A DNA stretch of 64,000 nt from JAWPMT01 sp965242775 (lineage in GTDB: Bacteria > Bacteroidota > Bacteroidia > Cytophagales > Cyclobacteriaceae), in contig CBDETI010000004.1 in assembly GCA_965242775.1 (NCBI GenBank), positions 48,307-112,306 of the forward strand. The letters run 5' to 3'. The notes beneath the pieces were generated by a model. The model was not told the DNA's origin and ran no database searches. It worked only from the letters and a program-made list of their open reading frames with translations. Below are positions 17,026-26,428 of the stretch, piece after piece. The stretch's first letter is position 1. Each line of letters opens with the position of its first letter. A program made the translations under genes and the position numbers.

Positions 17026-17592
17026 ATGCTCTCTGATTTTCAGCGAACCAAGCTTACGCATTTTTTTCGCTTACTCGATCAGGACGGAAATAACTTCTTA
17101 CAATTAGAAGATTTCTCTGACATAGCGGAACGTCTTCGTATGGAGTTTGAATATGCCTACGATGGCCCGGAGAACAAGTTTTTGGTGAGTCGCTGTGTCA
17201 ATTTTTTTCACAAGCTCTTAAGTAATGTCACCCATGAAGGAAAGCAAACCATAGACCTGGAGGAATGGTTGGCCTACGCTCAAAAGGAGTTGGTTGACAA
17301 TCAAGACCTGAATGAGCTTGAGGAATTTACGGAGTTTATGGTGGGTTTCTTTTTCGACCTTTTTGACGAAAATAAGGACGGTTACATATCGGCAGAAGAA
17401 TACGCTGATCTGTTCATGATCTACCACATTGATATCAAGTATTCTGCCAAGTCTTTTGTTAACCTCGATATCAACAAGGATGGACGTCTTTCCCGGACCG
17501 AATTGCTCTTCGCGTTTGAAACCTTTGTAACCTCGGATGATCCCACCATGAAAGGTAACTGGATATTTGGCGATTGGGAGGGGAAGCGTTAG
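17026..17592 (+). CDS. EF-hand calcium-binding protein
   Basis: 188 residues with three recognisable EF-hand loops: DQDGNNFLQLED (residues 18-29), DENKDGYISAEE (about 115-126) and DINKDGRLSRTE (about 149-160). A fourth, degenerate hand may lie between the first two. There is no signal peptide, so it is likely a cytoplasmic calcium sensor or buffer of the sarcoplasmic-protein type found in some bacteria. It converges on the beta-lactamase gene with a 6-nt gap. Confidence 0.92.
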   Translation: MLSDFQRTKLTHFFRLLDQDGNNFLQLEDFSDIAERLRMEFEYAYDGPENKFLVSRCVNFFHKLLSNVTHEGKQTIDLEEWLAYAQKELVDNQDLNELEEFTEFMVGFFFDLFDENKDGYISAEEYADLFMIYHIDIKYSAKSFVNLDINKDGRLSRTELLFAFETFVTSDDPTMKGNWIFGDWEGKR

Positions 17593-17598
17593 GCGATA

Positions 17599-18318
17599 CT
17601 AGTAGCCAAAAAGACTAATCGTATAGTCGAGCAACTCAATACCTCCAACTGCTCCATGTCCAGGAATTACCTTCTCCACTTTCTGGTAAGCTGATTTGAT
17701 ATTCTTGACGGTCTGGGACCACTGCTCCACATTGGCGTCTCCAAGGTACCCCTGCTTCGCCTTGAGTGCTTTGACCATGCATCCACCAAACATAATGTTT
17801 TGCTTGCGGACATAGCTTATAATGTTGTCCGGTGAATGCGCTTCGCCAAAGAACCTGTTTTCCACAACCAACTTACCTGCTTTCAGCTTGAGGCTTTGTT
17901 CGAAGCTAATGAGTGGAGCCGTCAACTTATTTTTTAGTGCCAGATTGATAGTGGTCTGATTTGCATACGAGTCGATCCCCTCTTTGTGAAACGCTTCCAA
18001 TCCTCCAAGACAATCGGCGTGAAAGTGATTGATAACAACTCCTTTGACTACAGCATTTTGTTCAGTTTTGACCCAGTTGATGAGTTCCATGGAAACCGAA
18101 TCGTCTGTCGGTGTGTCAAATACCAACGCCTCGCCTTCGTTGATTACAACCATCCCATTGCAAGCTACGTTGCCATAGTCCTCGGTAGCGAGAAAGGTGA
18201 CGTGTACAAAGATGCCGGGTGAAATTTCATTAATTTCCAAGGTATTAGATGAGTAAACACGCTGGCCGAGCGCGCAAACAACAACCAGAAAAAGGCAGAA
18301 AGTTGAGATGTATTTCAT
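17599..18318 (-). CDS. Subclass B1 metallo-beta-lactamase
   Basis: 239 residues with a Sec signal (ISTFCLFLVVVCALGQ). All zinc ligands of subclass B1 enzymes are present: HFHADC (His98, His100, Asp102), GEAHSPDN (His161), GGCMVK (Cys180, with the substrate-binding Lys183) and PGHG (His221). The overall pattern, including SYANQTT, resembles Bacteroides CcrA more than the BlaB/IND lactamases. It should hydrolyse beta-lactams, including carbapenems, in the periplasm. The usual Asn before the C-terminal half (CcrA GNISDADV) is absent here (LGDANV). It is divergent from a LytTR regulator with 83 bp between. Confidence 0.92.
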   Translation of the reverse strand: MKYISTFCLFLVVVCALGQRVYSSNTLEINEISPGIFVHVTFLATEDYGNVACNGMVVINEGEALVFDTPTDDSVSMELINWVKTEQNAVVKGVVINHFHADCLGGLEAFHKEGIDSYANQTTINLALKNKLTAPLISFEQSLKLKAGKLVVENRFFGEAHSPDNIISYVRKQNIMFGGCMVKALKAKQGYLGDANVEQWSQTVKNIKSAYQKVEKVIPGHGAVGGIELLDYTISLFGY

Positions 18319-18401
18319 AAAATTTTGTAATGCATCGCTATTTTAAAGGAATTTGCAGATATAGAGGAAGTCAAATTAGGATTGTTAAGTAACAAACGCG
18401 A

Positions 18402-19283
18402 ATGCTCAATTTTATCAGGATCTATTTTCGGGAATTGCTTATAGGTGTCTTCGCCTTTCTGGCGTTTGTCCTTTTTGAGGCGCTGCAACAGCAATTTTAT
18501 ACGGAGAATTTCAATAATGGTATTGAAAGTGAGCTTACATTCATTGATTTTTTCCAAGGAGCGATCACGCGCTGGTTGCTTTGGCTTTTGACGGCATCTA
18601 TGCTAGTTGTGCTCGTCGCTCGAAACCCGATACGGGATGATGAGGACCTGCTTCGCAAACTGCCGACCTATCTGGCCCTAATTGTGGGATTTATTGGTCT
18701 CAATATTTTGCTTGCCACGGCCCTTAATCTTGTTCGGTTTGGAGATTCACTCACCATATTTCCGGAGCTTTTCAGGTTCTATTTCTTTCATAAAGTGCCT
18801 ATCCTGTTCGTATTCCTCATTATTGTAATTTTCCTATTTCATTTTTTTCGATACAGAAACGAATTAAGACATCAGGTCAAGGAGTTGGGCGCACTCAAAT
18901 ATTCCAATAAGCAATTGTATGAGCAGCTTAGGAGTCAGGAAAAGACACTCACCGAAGGTTCCTTGATCCTGGAAGCAAAAGTGGGTAACAAGAGTAAGAT
19001 CTTGCCAGTCGAAGAGATCTATTGGATTGAGGCGGATGACTATTGCGCCCGAGTTCATATGCTGAATAGCCATCACAGTATTCGCGCTTCTTTAAAAAAC
19101 CTATCTGACCGGTTGCCTTCTAATTTTTGTCGCGTGCATCGCAAGGCAATTGTCAATATGCATTTCATCAATAGTTTTCAGTGGGAAGAGTCGACGGTGG
19201 TCTTAAAAAATGACCAGGTCATTCCGATGGCCCAGTCACGTATAAAGGAGGTCAGGCAGATGGTATCTACCTATACATTCTAG
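18402..19283 (+). CDS. Membrane-anchored LytTR transcriptional regulator
   Basis: 293 residues. The first half has about four hydrophobic helices (including LLIGVFAFLAFVLFEAL and IVGFIGLNILLATAL), then a charged helical linker, then a LytTR DNA-binding domain (residues 190-290) with EEIYWIEADDYCARVHM and FCRVHRKAIVNM. It has no receiver domain, so the membrane part may sense the signal itself. It is divergent from the beta-lactamase gene and could regulate it. Confidence 0.9.
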   Translation: MLNFIRIYFRELLIGVFAFLAFVLFEALQQQFYTENFNNGIESELTFIDFFQGAITRWLLWLLTASMLVVLVARNPIRDDEDLLRKLPTYLALIVGFIGLNILLATALNLVRFGDSLTIFPELFRFYFFHKVPILFVFLIIVIFLFHFFRYRNELRHQVKELGALKYSNKQLYEQLRSQEKTLTEGSLILEAKVGNKSKILPVEEIYWIEADDYCARVHMLNSHHSIRASLKNLSDRLPSNFCRVHRKAIVNMHFINSFQWEESTVVLKNDQVIPMAQSRIKEVRQMVSTYTF

Positions 19284-19369
19284 TATTTACTGCAAATCTC
19301 TGGTGCCTCCCTGCAACGATCTCCAAATATTAAGAGGCAATACACAGCTTTGAAGAAAAACGGAGACTT

Positions 19370-19960
19370 ATGAAAAGGATAATATTTCTATTAGCTGCTC
19401 TCACTTTATTATGGGTGGAAGGTGTGAGTCAGAGCGATATCGATGTGACTTACGAATCAGATGCACCTAATAATCACGGCAAGCTTAACCCCAATGCACC
19501 TAAGGCAGTAGGCGATTATGACTTCCTCATTGGTACCAATGAGTGTAACTCTGTTGCCCGGACTCCTGAGCAGGTCTGGGGAGAACCTCAAAAAATGATC
19601 TGGCGCTGGAAGTATATTATGAACGGGACCGCCGTACAAGATGAAACTTTCCGGCCAGGGGGGCTTTACGCGGGTAGTATTCGCCAATATAATGCGGATA
19701 GTGCCAAGTGGTATGTTCATTATTACTCGGTCGGTGCTCCGGTTCCGGTGTTGCCGGCATGGGGTGGAGAGAAGCAGGATAATGGTGATATCATTCTTTA
19801 TCGTGAGCAGAAAGCACCAAACGGTATGGATGGATATTACAAGATCACCTTTGCGGATATGACGGAAGAGTCCTTCCGGTGGGTAGGTGAGTGGGTAGAT
19901 GTGACGGAAAAAATCGTCTTTCCCACCTGGAAGATCGATTGCAAAAAGGTCAGCCGGTAG
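19370..19960 (+). CDS. Secreted protein, DUF1579-like
   Basis: 196 residues with a signal peptide (IIFLLAALTLLWVEGVSQ). The mature part has GDYDFLIGTNECN and a Trp-rich beta pattern (MIWRWKYIMNG, FRWVGEWVDV), resembling calycin-like DUF1579 proteins, which often begin with a DFLIGxW motif. Such proteins may bind small lipophilic molecules; no enzymatic role is evident. It converges on the DUF2911 gene with a 5-nt gap. Confidence 0.8.
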   Translation: MKRIIFLLAALTLLWVEGVSQSDIDVTYESDAPNNHGKLNPNAPKAVGDYDFLIGTNECNSVARTPEQVWGEPQKMIWRWKYIMNGTAVQDETFRPGGLYAGSIRQYNADSAKWYVHYYSVGAPVPVLPAWGGEKQDNGDIILYREQKAPNGMDGYYKITFADMTEESFRWVGEWVDVTEKIVFPTWKIDCKKVSR

Positions 19961-19965
19961 GAGAT

Positions 19966-21033
19966 TTAATCGATGAGGTAGTACCTTCTTCGATAGTCGT
20001 CAACTTGCGTTTTTTCTTCGGTTGAAGTGGCCATTTTTTCTGCTGTATCAAAGGACTTTTTCGCCAGGTCAATTTGGCCATTTTTACCGTAAGCATCGCC
20101 CAGACTTCTGTGCAAAATATAACTTTCAGGATAGTAATTGATACCCCGTTTGAAATGGCTAATGGCTTTGTCAATACGGCCATGATGTCCCATACTCTCA
20201 TAGCCATAAGCTATCCAGTCGATTGTATCCGCTTTGGCTTGTGCTTTTTCCTCCCACAACCTGGCCTCATCAGTTTGACCTAGCAATTTCAACAGATCCG
20301 CCTTGACGATCAGGTTGGAGAAATTTTCTTCAAATCGTAGTGATCGGTCGATCCAACCCAAGGCCTCCTTAAAATTGACTTCATTGAGTACACAGTACAA
20401 TGCTGCTTCTCGGTTTCCAAACCATCGAAATCTAGGAAGCGTTTGCAGGTTTCTTCTGAATTCTTCCAAAACGATTTCGTTTTGGTTGACTCCAATTTGG
20501 ATCGGCACCTTGATTTTTCCCCAGGTCATGGATAAAGTGGCCGTAGTATCTTTCAGGTTTTCGAAGGTGTAGGCCAAGGCCTCCTGATGTGGAGCGGAAA
20601 CGGCCTTGACTGAAACTCTGAGTACATCTTCTTTTTGGTCATAGTAAAAGCTGCCCCATTGTGTGTGATTCTTGGAGAAAATGACTGTCCAGGTTCCTTC
20701 GTCCGGGATCATGTGAATGCTGTAGGTGCCTTTAGGTAAGACCTTTCCTTCCACCATGATATTGTCTGAGACCGCTATTCGGGTGCTTTCGTTTGCCCCG
20801 GCACGCCACACCCTGCCATAAGGTATCAAGGCTCCCCAAAGCTTCCTGCCATATACCTTTGGTCTGTGGTAGTCAATGCTAATGTTCGTGATCCCCAGCG
20901 TTTGTGAGACCGATGCATACTTGCTAACCTCAGGGTAGGTGACTTGGTTTGGACCCTTGTGATGACGCTCCTGTGCTAGGGGTTTGATAGTCATCAGGAG
21001 TAGTAGGAAGGCTAAAGTTGCTAAGAGTTTCAT
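19966..21033 (-). CDS. DUF2911 protein with C-terminal TPR repeats
   Basis: The ATG at 21033 gives a clean signal peptide (MKLLATLAFLLLLMTIKPLAQ), preferred over 21045. Residues 30-185 are a DUF2911 domain: ISIDYHRPKVYGRKLWG, VWRAGANEST and PKGTYSIHMIP are its typical motifs. Residues 200-355 form TPR-like repeats, including SYILHRSLGDAYGKNGQ. It is exported, of unknown function and common in Bacteroidota. A 99-nt gap separates it from the AraC regulator upstream on the same strand. Confidence 0.92.
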   Translation of the reverse strand: MKLLATLAFLLLLMTIKPLAQERHHKGPNQVTYPEVSKYASVSQTLGITNISIDYHRPKVYGRKLWGALIPYGRVWRAGANESTRIAVSDNIMVEGKVLPKGTYSIHMIPDEGTWTVIFSKNHTQWGSFYYDQKEDVLRVSVKAVSAPHQEALAYTFENLKDTTATLSMTWGKIKVPIQIGVNQNEIVLEEFRRNLQTLPRFRWFGNREAALYCVLNEVNFKEALGWIDRSLRFEENFSNLIVKADLLKLLGQTDEARLWEEKAQAKADTIDWIAYGYESMGHHGRIDKAISHFKRGINYYPESYILHRSLGDAYGKNGQIDLAKKSFDTAEKMATSTEEKTQVDDYRRRYYLID

Positions 21034-21132
21034 CGTTAATTGCACTTATGTAGTTCGATTGACGAAGGTAGCGGGCCAGACCTCTGTGATGAGTCTTGGT
21101 TTGTCTGAATTGGCCGGATCGAACCAGAAACC

Positions 21133-22131
21133 TTACCTACTTGCTCTAAGGAATTGCTTAGGTGTTTTGCCAGTGTGGGCTTTAAAGGCAGCGTAAAAAG
21201 TAGATTTTGATCGAAAACCGCAAAGTTTACCCAGGGCTTCAAGTGTGAGGTTTTGGTGGTGGCCTCGTTTGATTCTCTCCACGACAAGTCCGATTCGGTA
21301 TTGATTGATAAAGTCTCGAAACGACAACCCAGTACCCTGTATGATGATGGAAGACACTTCGTGTCTACTGAGACCAGTCTTTTGCGCTACATCTACAACG
21401 GAGACTTGTTCGAGAAAAAGCTCCTCCTTTTCCACCACCTCTCTTATCTTCTGAAGTTTACGCTCATCAAAAGGGGAGGATTGTATGCTTCCTTTTTTTC
21501 TGGGCGGATTGATTAGGGCCAGGAGCGTAAATCGGTAGAATAGCAGGGTCAATACCAGATAGGGATATGTTGCGGGGTGCAGGTAGGTCCCGGGAGGAGG
21601 GAACCATGCCAGGAAATATATCGAGGTAGGAATAAAGGCTAACGGAAAAGCGAATGAATAAAGGTGGCTGTAGTTAATCCTGACCAGTTTTTCCTTCCAT
21701 TTTTTCCAGCAGATGACTCCCAGGCTCAGTGTTCCGTAGATCATACCTGAAAACAGTGTGGCGTAGGAGTAGCAAACCGGAATATAAAAGGGATAAAACA
21801 GATGAGTCAGGTAAATAAAAAAGGGCAGGTAGTGAATTGCAAATAGTGGCTTTATTTCCTTGGTTGAAGTCACTCGAGTTAGGACAAAACCGTATATTCC
21901 AGGCCCAACAAGCAACAACAAAATCAGGGAGAAGTTGTACCAATCCTTTAGGTCTGCGGCTTCCATGGCACCTTTGAAAGGATAAAAGGCCAATCGGATA
22001 CTCAAAGCCAGTAGGGCGGAAGCCAGCAAGAACCTCCCAGCTCGTGTCTTCTCGCGACGACTCAAGATAATCGCGGCCAAGAGGCCTTGAGCTGCGCCAA
22101 TAAGGATGAATGCGTGGAGAACTTCCATCAA
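21133..22131 (-). CDS. Membrane-anchored AraC-family regulator closing the efflux operon
   Basis: 332 residues. Around seven hydrophobic helices fill the first 220 residues; an AraC domain follows with TGLSRHEVSSII and CGFRSKSTFYAAFKAHTGKTPKQ. It begins one base after the TolC-family gene stop, so it is the last gene of the HlyD-permease-TolC operon. Co-transcription suggests that it controls this efflux system and thereby itself. Confidence 0.92.
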   Translation of the reverse strand: MMEVLHAFILIGAAQGLLAAIILSRREKTRAGRFLLASALLALSIRLAFYPFKGAMEAADLKDWYNFSLILLLLVGPGIYGFVLTRVTSTKEIKPLFAIHYLPFFIYLTHLFYPFYIPVCYSYATLFSGMIYGTLSLGVICWKKWKEKLVRINYSHLYSFAFPLAFIPTSIYFLAWFPPPGTYLHPATYPYLVLTLLFYRFTLLALINPPRKKGSIQSSPFDERKLQKIREVVEKEELFLEQVSVVDVAQKTGLSRHEVSSIIIQGTGLSFRDFINQYRIGLVVERIKRGHHQNLTLEALGKLCGFRSKSTFYAAFKAHTGKTPKQFLRASR

Positions 22132-22132
22132 A

Positions 22133-23578
22133 TCAATTACTTACATAAAGCAACTCATTATTCGCAAAGTCGTAAAGGGTCAATCGCCTCAGGTCGAAGT
22201 AGGCTGACCAAAACCGTCGAAGTGCTTCCAGGTAGCTTCTTTTCGCATTGTCCTTTTCGGTTAGCGCGATGTTCAGATTCGTAATATCTATTTTGCCGAT
22301 CAAGTATCGGTTTTGGGCGACGAGATAGCGCTCTTGTGCCACTTCGTCGGATTTTTTTGAAATTTCGATTTGATTGCGAAGAACTTTGAACTGCCTGACT
22401 TGGGTAAGGACCTCCTGTTCAAAGTTCTGCTCTTCTTGATTGATCACATAATCGGTTAGCTGTTGATTGGCGATTGCTGTTTTCATCCTGGCTTTGTTCC
22501 TTCCCCAGTCAATGAGGGGTACACTCAGCGTTACATTTATCCGCTGCTGATTGTTTGGGTCGGCGTAGGAGTCGCTCAAATTTGTGCCTGCCGCATTTAA
22601 TCCAAATGATGCATTCAAGTTGGTTTGAAATCGATCACCTCTGGCCCGAGCCACCTCCCGCTGTGCCTCCAGTCTTCGCCTTTCAAAGGCCAGATAATCG
22701 GCGCGATACGATTGCGCATATTGCAAGGCTGTCTGCTCCTCAATGGTGAAGTCGGGGATGTCATCCGGAAGGGCGAGTATCGGGTCGATAGCGGCATCAA
22801 TCCCGGTGAAAGAACTGAGCGCCAATTTGGCGGTTTGCAGGTCCAGCTGGGCTTGTGCTACATCCTGTTGGGACCTCAATAGTTGCAGTTCCACCTGAAG
22901 TAATTTGTCTTTGGAGGTGGTGCCGATATTGTACCTGCCTTGCTCTATGTTGTATATGGTGTCGTTATTGGCAAGGTTGAAAGAAGCAATTTGCAAATTG
23001 ACCTGAGCATCCAGGTAGTTGAAAAAGCGGGTGACAGCTTGTCTGGAGATCAACTCTATTTCTTCCACGTATTCGCGTTTAGATTCTTCATACCGGAGTG
23101 GTTCCGTTTGTTTGTCCCACTTTAAGTCATTAAATGCAAAAAGTGGTTGTTGAAGCCGGACATTCACCAGTGTGGCATTCCACTGCGTAAAATCCTGACC
23201 AAGGTCATTGAATTGGTTGAGCACCGAATTGACCGAAATGTTTCCACCACTGAATCCTAGGGGTTGATTCAATCCCAGCCCCAGGTTGCTATTCGTCTGT
23301 TCCCGGCTTTGAAAGACAATGGTGCCATCGTCCAGGCGGTTGCCGAAAAAATCTCTATTATAATTGGGCAAACCACCTGCAAGTCGCAATTGTGGGTTGT
23401 AGTTGGACCGAAAAAGCCGGTATTGCCAGTACCGATTGTCTTTGCGTGTCTCGGCTTGTTTTGAAGAGGGAGATTGCTCCCTGGCGCGCATGACCATATC
23501 CTCCAGCGTGTACTGGACCTGTGATAAGGCGAAACTGGCGTATGTCAGTAGGATGGACGCTAGAACTGATCTACTCAT
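22133..23578 (-). CDS. TolC-family outer-membrane efflux protein
   Basis: 481 residues with a signal peptide (SVLASILLTYASFALSQ) and the two-fold coiled-coil/beta layout of outer-membrane efflux proteins: DMVMRAREQSPSSKQAE, RYNIGTTSKDKLLQVELQLL, and the second-half repeat RYLIGKIDITNLNIALTEKD. It should form the outer-membrane channel for the permease and adaptor encoded upstream. Its start overlaps the permease gene's 3' end by 8 nt. Confidence 0.93.
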   Translation of the reverse strand: MSRSVLASILLTYASFALSQVQYTLEDMVMRAREQSPSSKQAETRKDNRYWQYRLFRSNYNPQLRLAGGLPNYNRDFFGNRLDDGTIVFQSREQTNSNLGLGLNQPLGFSGGNISVNSVLNQFNDLGQDFTQWNATLVNVRLQQPLFAFNDLKWDKQTEPLRYEESKREYVEEIELISRQAVTRFFNYLDAQVNLQIASFNLANNDTIYNIEQGRYNIGTTSKDKLLQVELQLLRSQQDVAQAQLDLQTAKLALSSFTGIDAAIDPILALPDDIPDFTIEEQTALQYAQSYRADYLAFERRRLEAQREVARARGDRFQTNLNASFGLNAAGTNLSDSYADPNNQQRINVTLSVPLIDWGRNKARMKTAIANQQLTDYVINQEEQNFEQEVLTQVRQFKVLRNQIEISKKSDEVAQERYLVAQNRYLIGKIDITNLNIALTEKDNAKRSYLEALRRFWSAYFDLRRLTLYDFANNELLYVSN

Positions 23579-24923
23579 ATCTCAGTGATTGGATTGGGTC
23601 TTGGCTGGCGGCTTTTCTTGCCGGGGCTATACCAAACAACAGCCCAATGGTGGCGGCAACGCCAAAGGAAATTACTATGGAGAAAAAGGAAATGATGGTG
23701 GGAATGTCGGCCACTCTGCTTACCAGGAAAGCCATGAGTACGCCGACGATAATTCCGATGATGCCTCCGGTAATGCTTATGAGCATCGCTTCAAACATGA
23801 ATTGATTGATGATATCCGCTTTTTTGGCGCCAAGAGAGAGCCTGAGTCCAATTTCTTTGATTCTTTCAAGGACTGAAGCCAGCATGATATTCATGATCCC
23901 AATACCACCAACGATCAGCGATATGCCCGCTATAGCACCTAATACATAATTAAATATGTCTTTTGTCCGCTGCTGTTGCTTCAAAAGCAACTCAGGGATT
24001 TCGATTTCATAGTCAACCACTCCAAAATGCTTCCTCTCCAGCATCCTGGCGATCGTCTCGGCTGTTGCGGATAGCAATTCCGTATTTTGGACCTGGATCA
24101 CAAGTCGATCAAGCTGGTGATAGTTCGGGCTGACTTTGTCTGTATCGCCATCATCGTTGCCTCTGCTGCTGTTGGCTTGCTGGATCATTTTTCGGGTAAC
24201 AAGATCCCGGTTTTTGTACCTGATGAGTACTGTTTGCAATGGTGTATAGACGTCTAGGTTATAGTCGCGGATACCTAGATTTTGCCTGCTGATATTACTT
24301 ATTGTCCTTGGTTTCAATACACCAATAATCGTCAGCCAGCGGTTGCCACATTTAATGGACTTACCAAGTGGGTTTTCAGTTGGGAAGAAGCGGGTCTTTA
24401 TTGTGCTGCCAATGACGCAAACCGGAGCGCCCTTTAATGTTTGCTGGGGGGTAAATAGATTGCCCTCACTCAATTCGAAGTTGAATATTTCAAAATAGGC
24501 TCGTTCCACACCTACTAATTTTGCCGATCGACGGATCCCCGACTTAATGATATGCGTTTCCAATACTACCTCGGGACTGACTTCTGCGATTCCGGGTATG
24601 ATTTTTTCGATGGAAACTTTATCCGCTAACGAGAGGCCAGGGGAGAATTTTTGTTTTTCCTCGGAAGCTTCTTCGTCAGCGGTCAGATCTTCCTCAGTTT
24701 GCTCGGCAATGGGTTTGATCACAATATTATTTAGGCCCACCAGCTTGATCTGTTCCAATATTTCCTGTTGAGCGCCATTGCCAATGGCGAGCATAGCGAT
24801 TACTGCCGCCACACCGAAGATGATGCCCAGTGCGGTAAGGACAGACCTGATACGATTTGAAAACACCGCATCGAGTGCGATGTACAGATTGGCTAGTAGC
24901 CGCTCTTTTTCCCTAAATATCAT
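23571..24923 (-). CDS. MacB-like ABC transporter permease without an ATPase domain
   Basis: 450 residues: an N-terminal transmembrane helix (IRSVLTALGIIFGVAAVIAM), a periplasmic MacB core domain, and three C-terminal helices with the FtsX motif ERIKEIGLRLSLGAKKADII. In E. coli MacB the ATPase is fused to this part; here neither this gene nor its neighbours encode one. It overlaps the adaptor gene by 4 nt and the TolC-like gene by 8 nt. It probably exports a lipophilic compound, peptide or lipoprotein with an ATPase encoded elsewhere. Confidence 0.92.
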   Translation of the reverse strand: MIFREKERLLANLYIALDAVFSNRIRSVLTALGIIFGVAAVIAMLAIGNGAQQEILEQIKLVGLNNIVIKPIAEQTEEDLTADEEASEEKQKFSPGLSLADKVSIEKIIPGIAEVSPEVVLETHIIKSGIRRSAKLVGVERAYFEIFNFELSEGNLFTPQQTLKGAPVCVIGSTIKTRFFPTENPLGKSIKCGNRWLTIIGVLKPRTISNISRQNLGIRDYNLDVYTPLQTVLIRYKNRDLVTRKMIQQANSSRGNDDGDTDKVSPNYHQLDRLVIQVQNTELLSATAETIARMLERKHFGVVDYEIEIPELLLKQQQRTKDIFNYVLGAIAGISLIVGGIGIMNIMLASVLERIKEIGLRLSLGAKKADIINQFMFEAMLISITGGIIGIIVGVLMAFLVSRVADIPTIISFFSIVISFGVAATIGLLFGIAPARKAASQDPIQSLRYE

Positions 24924-26254
24924 CGATTGCCGTCAGACTTGTTCAGCAACGAGAGTGTATTGACCTCCGAAGGCGAGCGATCAAGACGCCTTTTTCCATT
25001 CAATTCCGGTAGCAAATTGATTGACTTATCTTCGTATCCCAGGGGCTCACTCAGAAATACCCGGTCCTCTGCATTCAACCCTGCCATTATCACCACCTCA
25101 TTGTCATTAGAACTTCCAAGCACGACCTCCTGTTTTTCAACCCCGAGGCCAGCTTTTTTGTAGATGTAAGTGATGGAATCAAACTGATTGTGCAGGCATT
25201 CCAGAGGGATCGAAAGGGCGTCGGAGATAGTTTCTACGATGATTCGATTGCTGGTTGTCATGGCTGGACGGAGTAGGTCATCGGATTCTTTCACCTCAAT
25301 ACTTACCAGGAAAACCTTGGCGTCCGAATTCGGTCTCTGTTCACCGACATTGGCTACTTTGATCACCTTGCCTGTCAAGCGTTTGTCGGGAAAGGCGTCT
25401 AGCCCCAATTCGACAGCCTGCCCGACTTGTATCTTTCGAATGTCGACCTCATTTACATAAGTTTGCGAGAGCATCTTCGACAGATCTGGTAATGTCGCTA
25501 CTACAGGATCCCAAGCAGATATTTGAGATCCTTCCTTCAAAGGATTGCCGCGCCAGTCTTTTTTGTAGATCAACATCCCATCTTCCGGAGCCAGGATACT
25601 GAAATTGCTTGATAGCGACTGCATTCCTTCAAGCTCAAACTTCTTTTTGTTCAAGTTGGCGGTCACCTCCTGCATTTTGGCAATGCTCTGATCACGCTTG
25701 ATTTTATAGTTTTCCTGCGCCTGGTCAAGCTCCCTTTTGGCCTTTTCCAATTCTATTTCTGCCTTTTGGATCGTCGCGGGTGGCTCAAATTGACTTTGGT
25801 CTACAATTAACTGTTTCTCACGCACTGCATACTGAAGATTGATCAATTCGTCGCGGGTTTCCCGCATTTGAAGTGTGGTGTCAAGTTGAGTCTGTGTGTA
25901 TTGTGACTGAGATTTATCTAGTTCCAATGCCGTTTCGTTGATCTTAGTTGTCAGTTCGCTTGGATCCAGGCTGGCTACAAACTGTCCTTTGCTGACGTAG
26001 GTGCCTTCTTCAATAATTTTTTGGATGGTTACGTTCCAGATACGGTAGTTTCGTAACCCCTTGGGACCCAGTATCTTTACTGAGTTCTTGGCTTCCAGTT
26101 CGCCCGTAGTTGTGACATCCACCGTAAAGATTCCGGAGGTGGGAGACACTATCAAGTTGGCGGCATCGTCGCCAGATCTACCACCTACAACTAAATAGGT
26201 TGAGATCAACAAAACCACCACTCCAGCGATGATCAAAATGTTTTTTCTAGACAT
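24920..26254 (-). CDS. HlyD/MacA-family periplasmic adaptor
   Basis: 444 residues. An N-terminal anchor (NILIIAGVVVLLISTYLVV) is followed by a lipoyl/barrel part (TTTGELEAKNSVKI), a long coiled-coil hairpin (residues about 95-205) and a beta-barrel region (VGQAVELGLDAFPDKRLTGK). This is the membrane-fusion subunit of a tripartite pump. It is first gene of the operon adaptor-permease-TolC-AraC, and diverges from the FGE-like gene across about 174 bp. Confidence 0.93.
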   Translation of the reverse strand: MSRKNILIIAGVVVLLISTYLVVGGRSGDDAANLIVSPTSGIFTVDVTTTGELEAKNSVKILGPKGLRNYRIWNVTIQKIIEEGTYVSKGQFVASLDPSELTTKINETALELDKSQSQYTQTQLDTTLQMRETRDELINLQYAVREKQLIVDQSQFEPPATIQKAEIELEKAKRELDQAQENYKIKRDQSIAKMQEVTANLNKKKFELEGMQSLSSNFSILAPEDGMLIYKKDWRGNPLKEGSQISAWDPVVATLPDLSKMLSQTYVNEVDIRKIQVGQAVELGLDAFPDKRLTGKVIKVANVGEQRPNSDAKVFLVSIEVKESDDLLRPAMTTSNRIIVETISDALSIPLECLHNQFDSITYIYKKAGLGVEKQEVVLGSSNDNEVVIMAGLNAEDRVFLSEPLGYEDKSINLLPELNGKRRLDRSPSEVNTLSLLNKSDGNR

Positions 26255-26428
26255 CTATCTTCAAGTTTCGACCTCCATAAAGGTATTGAGTATTTGGAAA
26301 AAAGTTACATTTCAGAGGTGTCTAGCTTTGTAAAAAGCCCTGTCGAAAATAAAAATGACCTCCTTTTGAACGTCCACAGTAGTTGCGTGTATAACGTGGC
26401 AAAACTCGAAGAACCCAATAGGTCAATT

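Noticed and set aside
20303..20572. 89-codon open frame opposite the DUF2911 gene
   Set aside because: Lies fully within a well-supported gene and has no domain.
26294..26428. 45-residue extension of the FGE-like protein
   Set aside because: It would bury an excellent signal peptide that starts at 26429.
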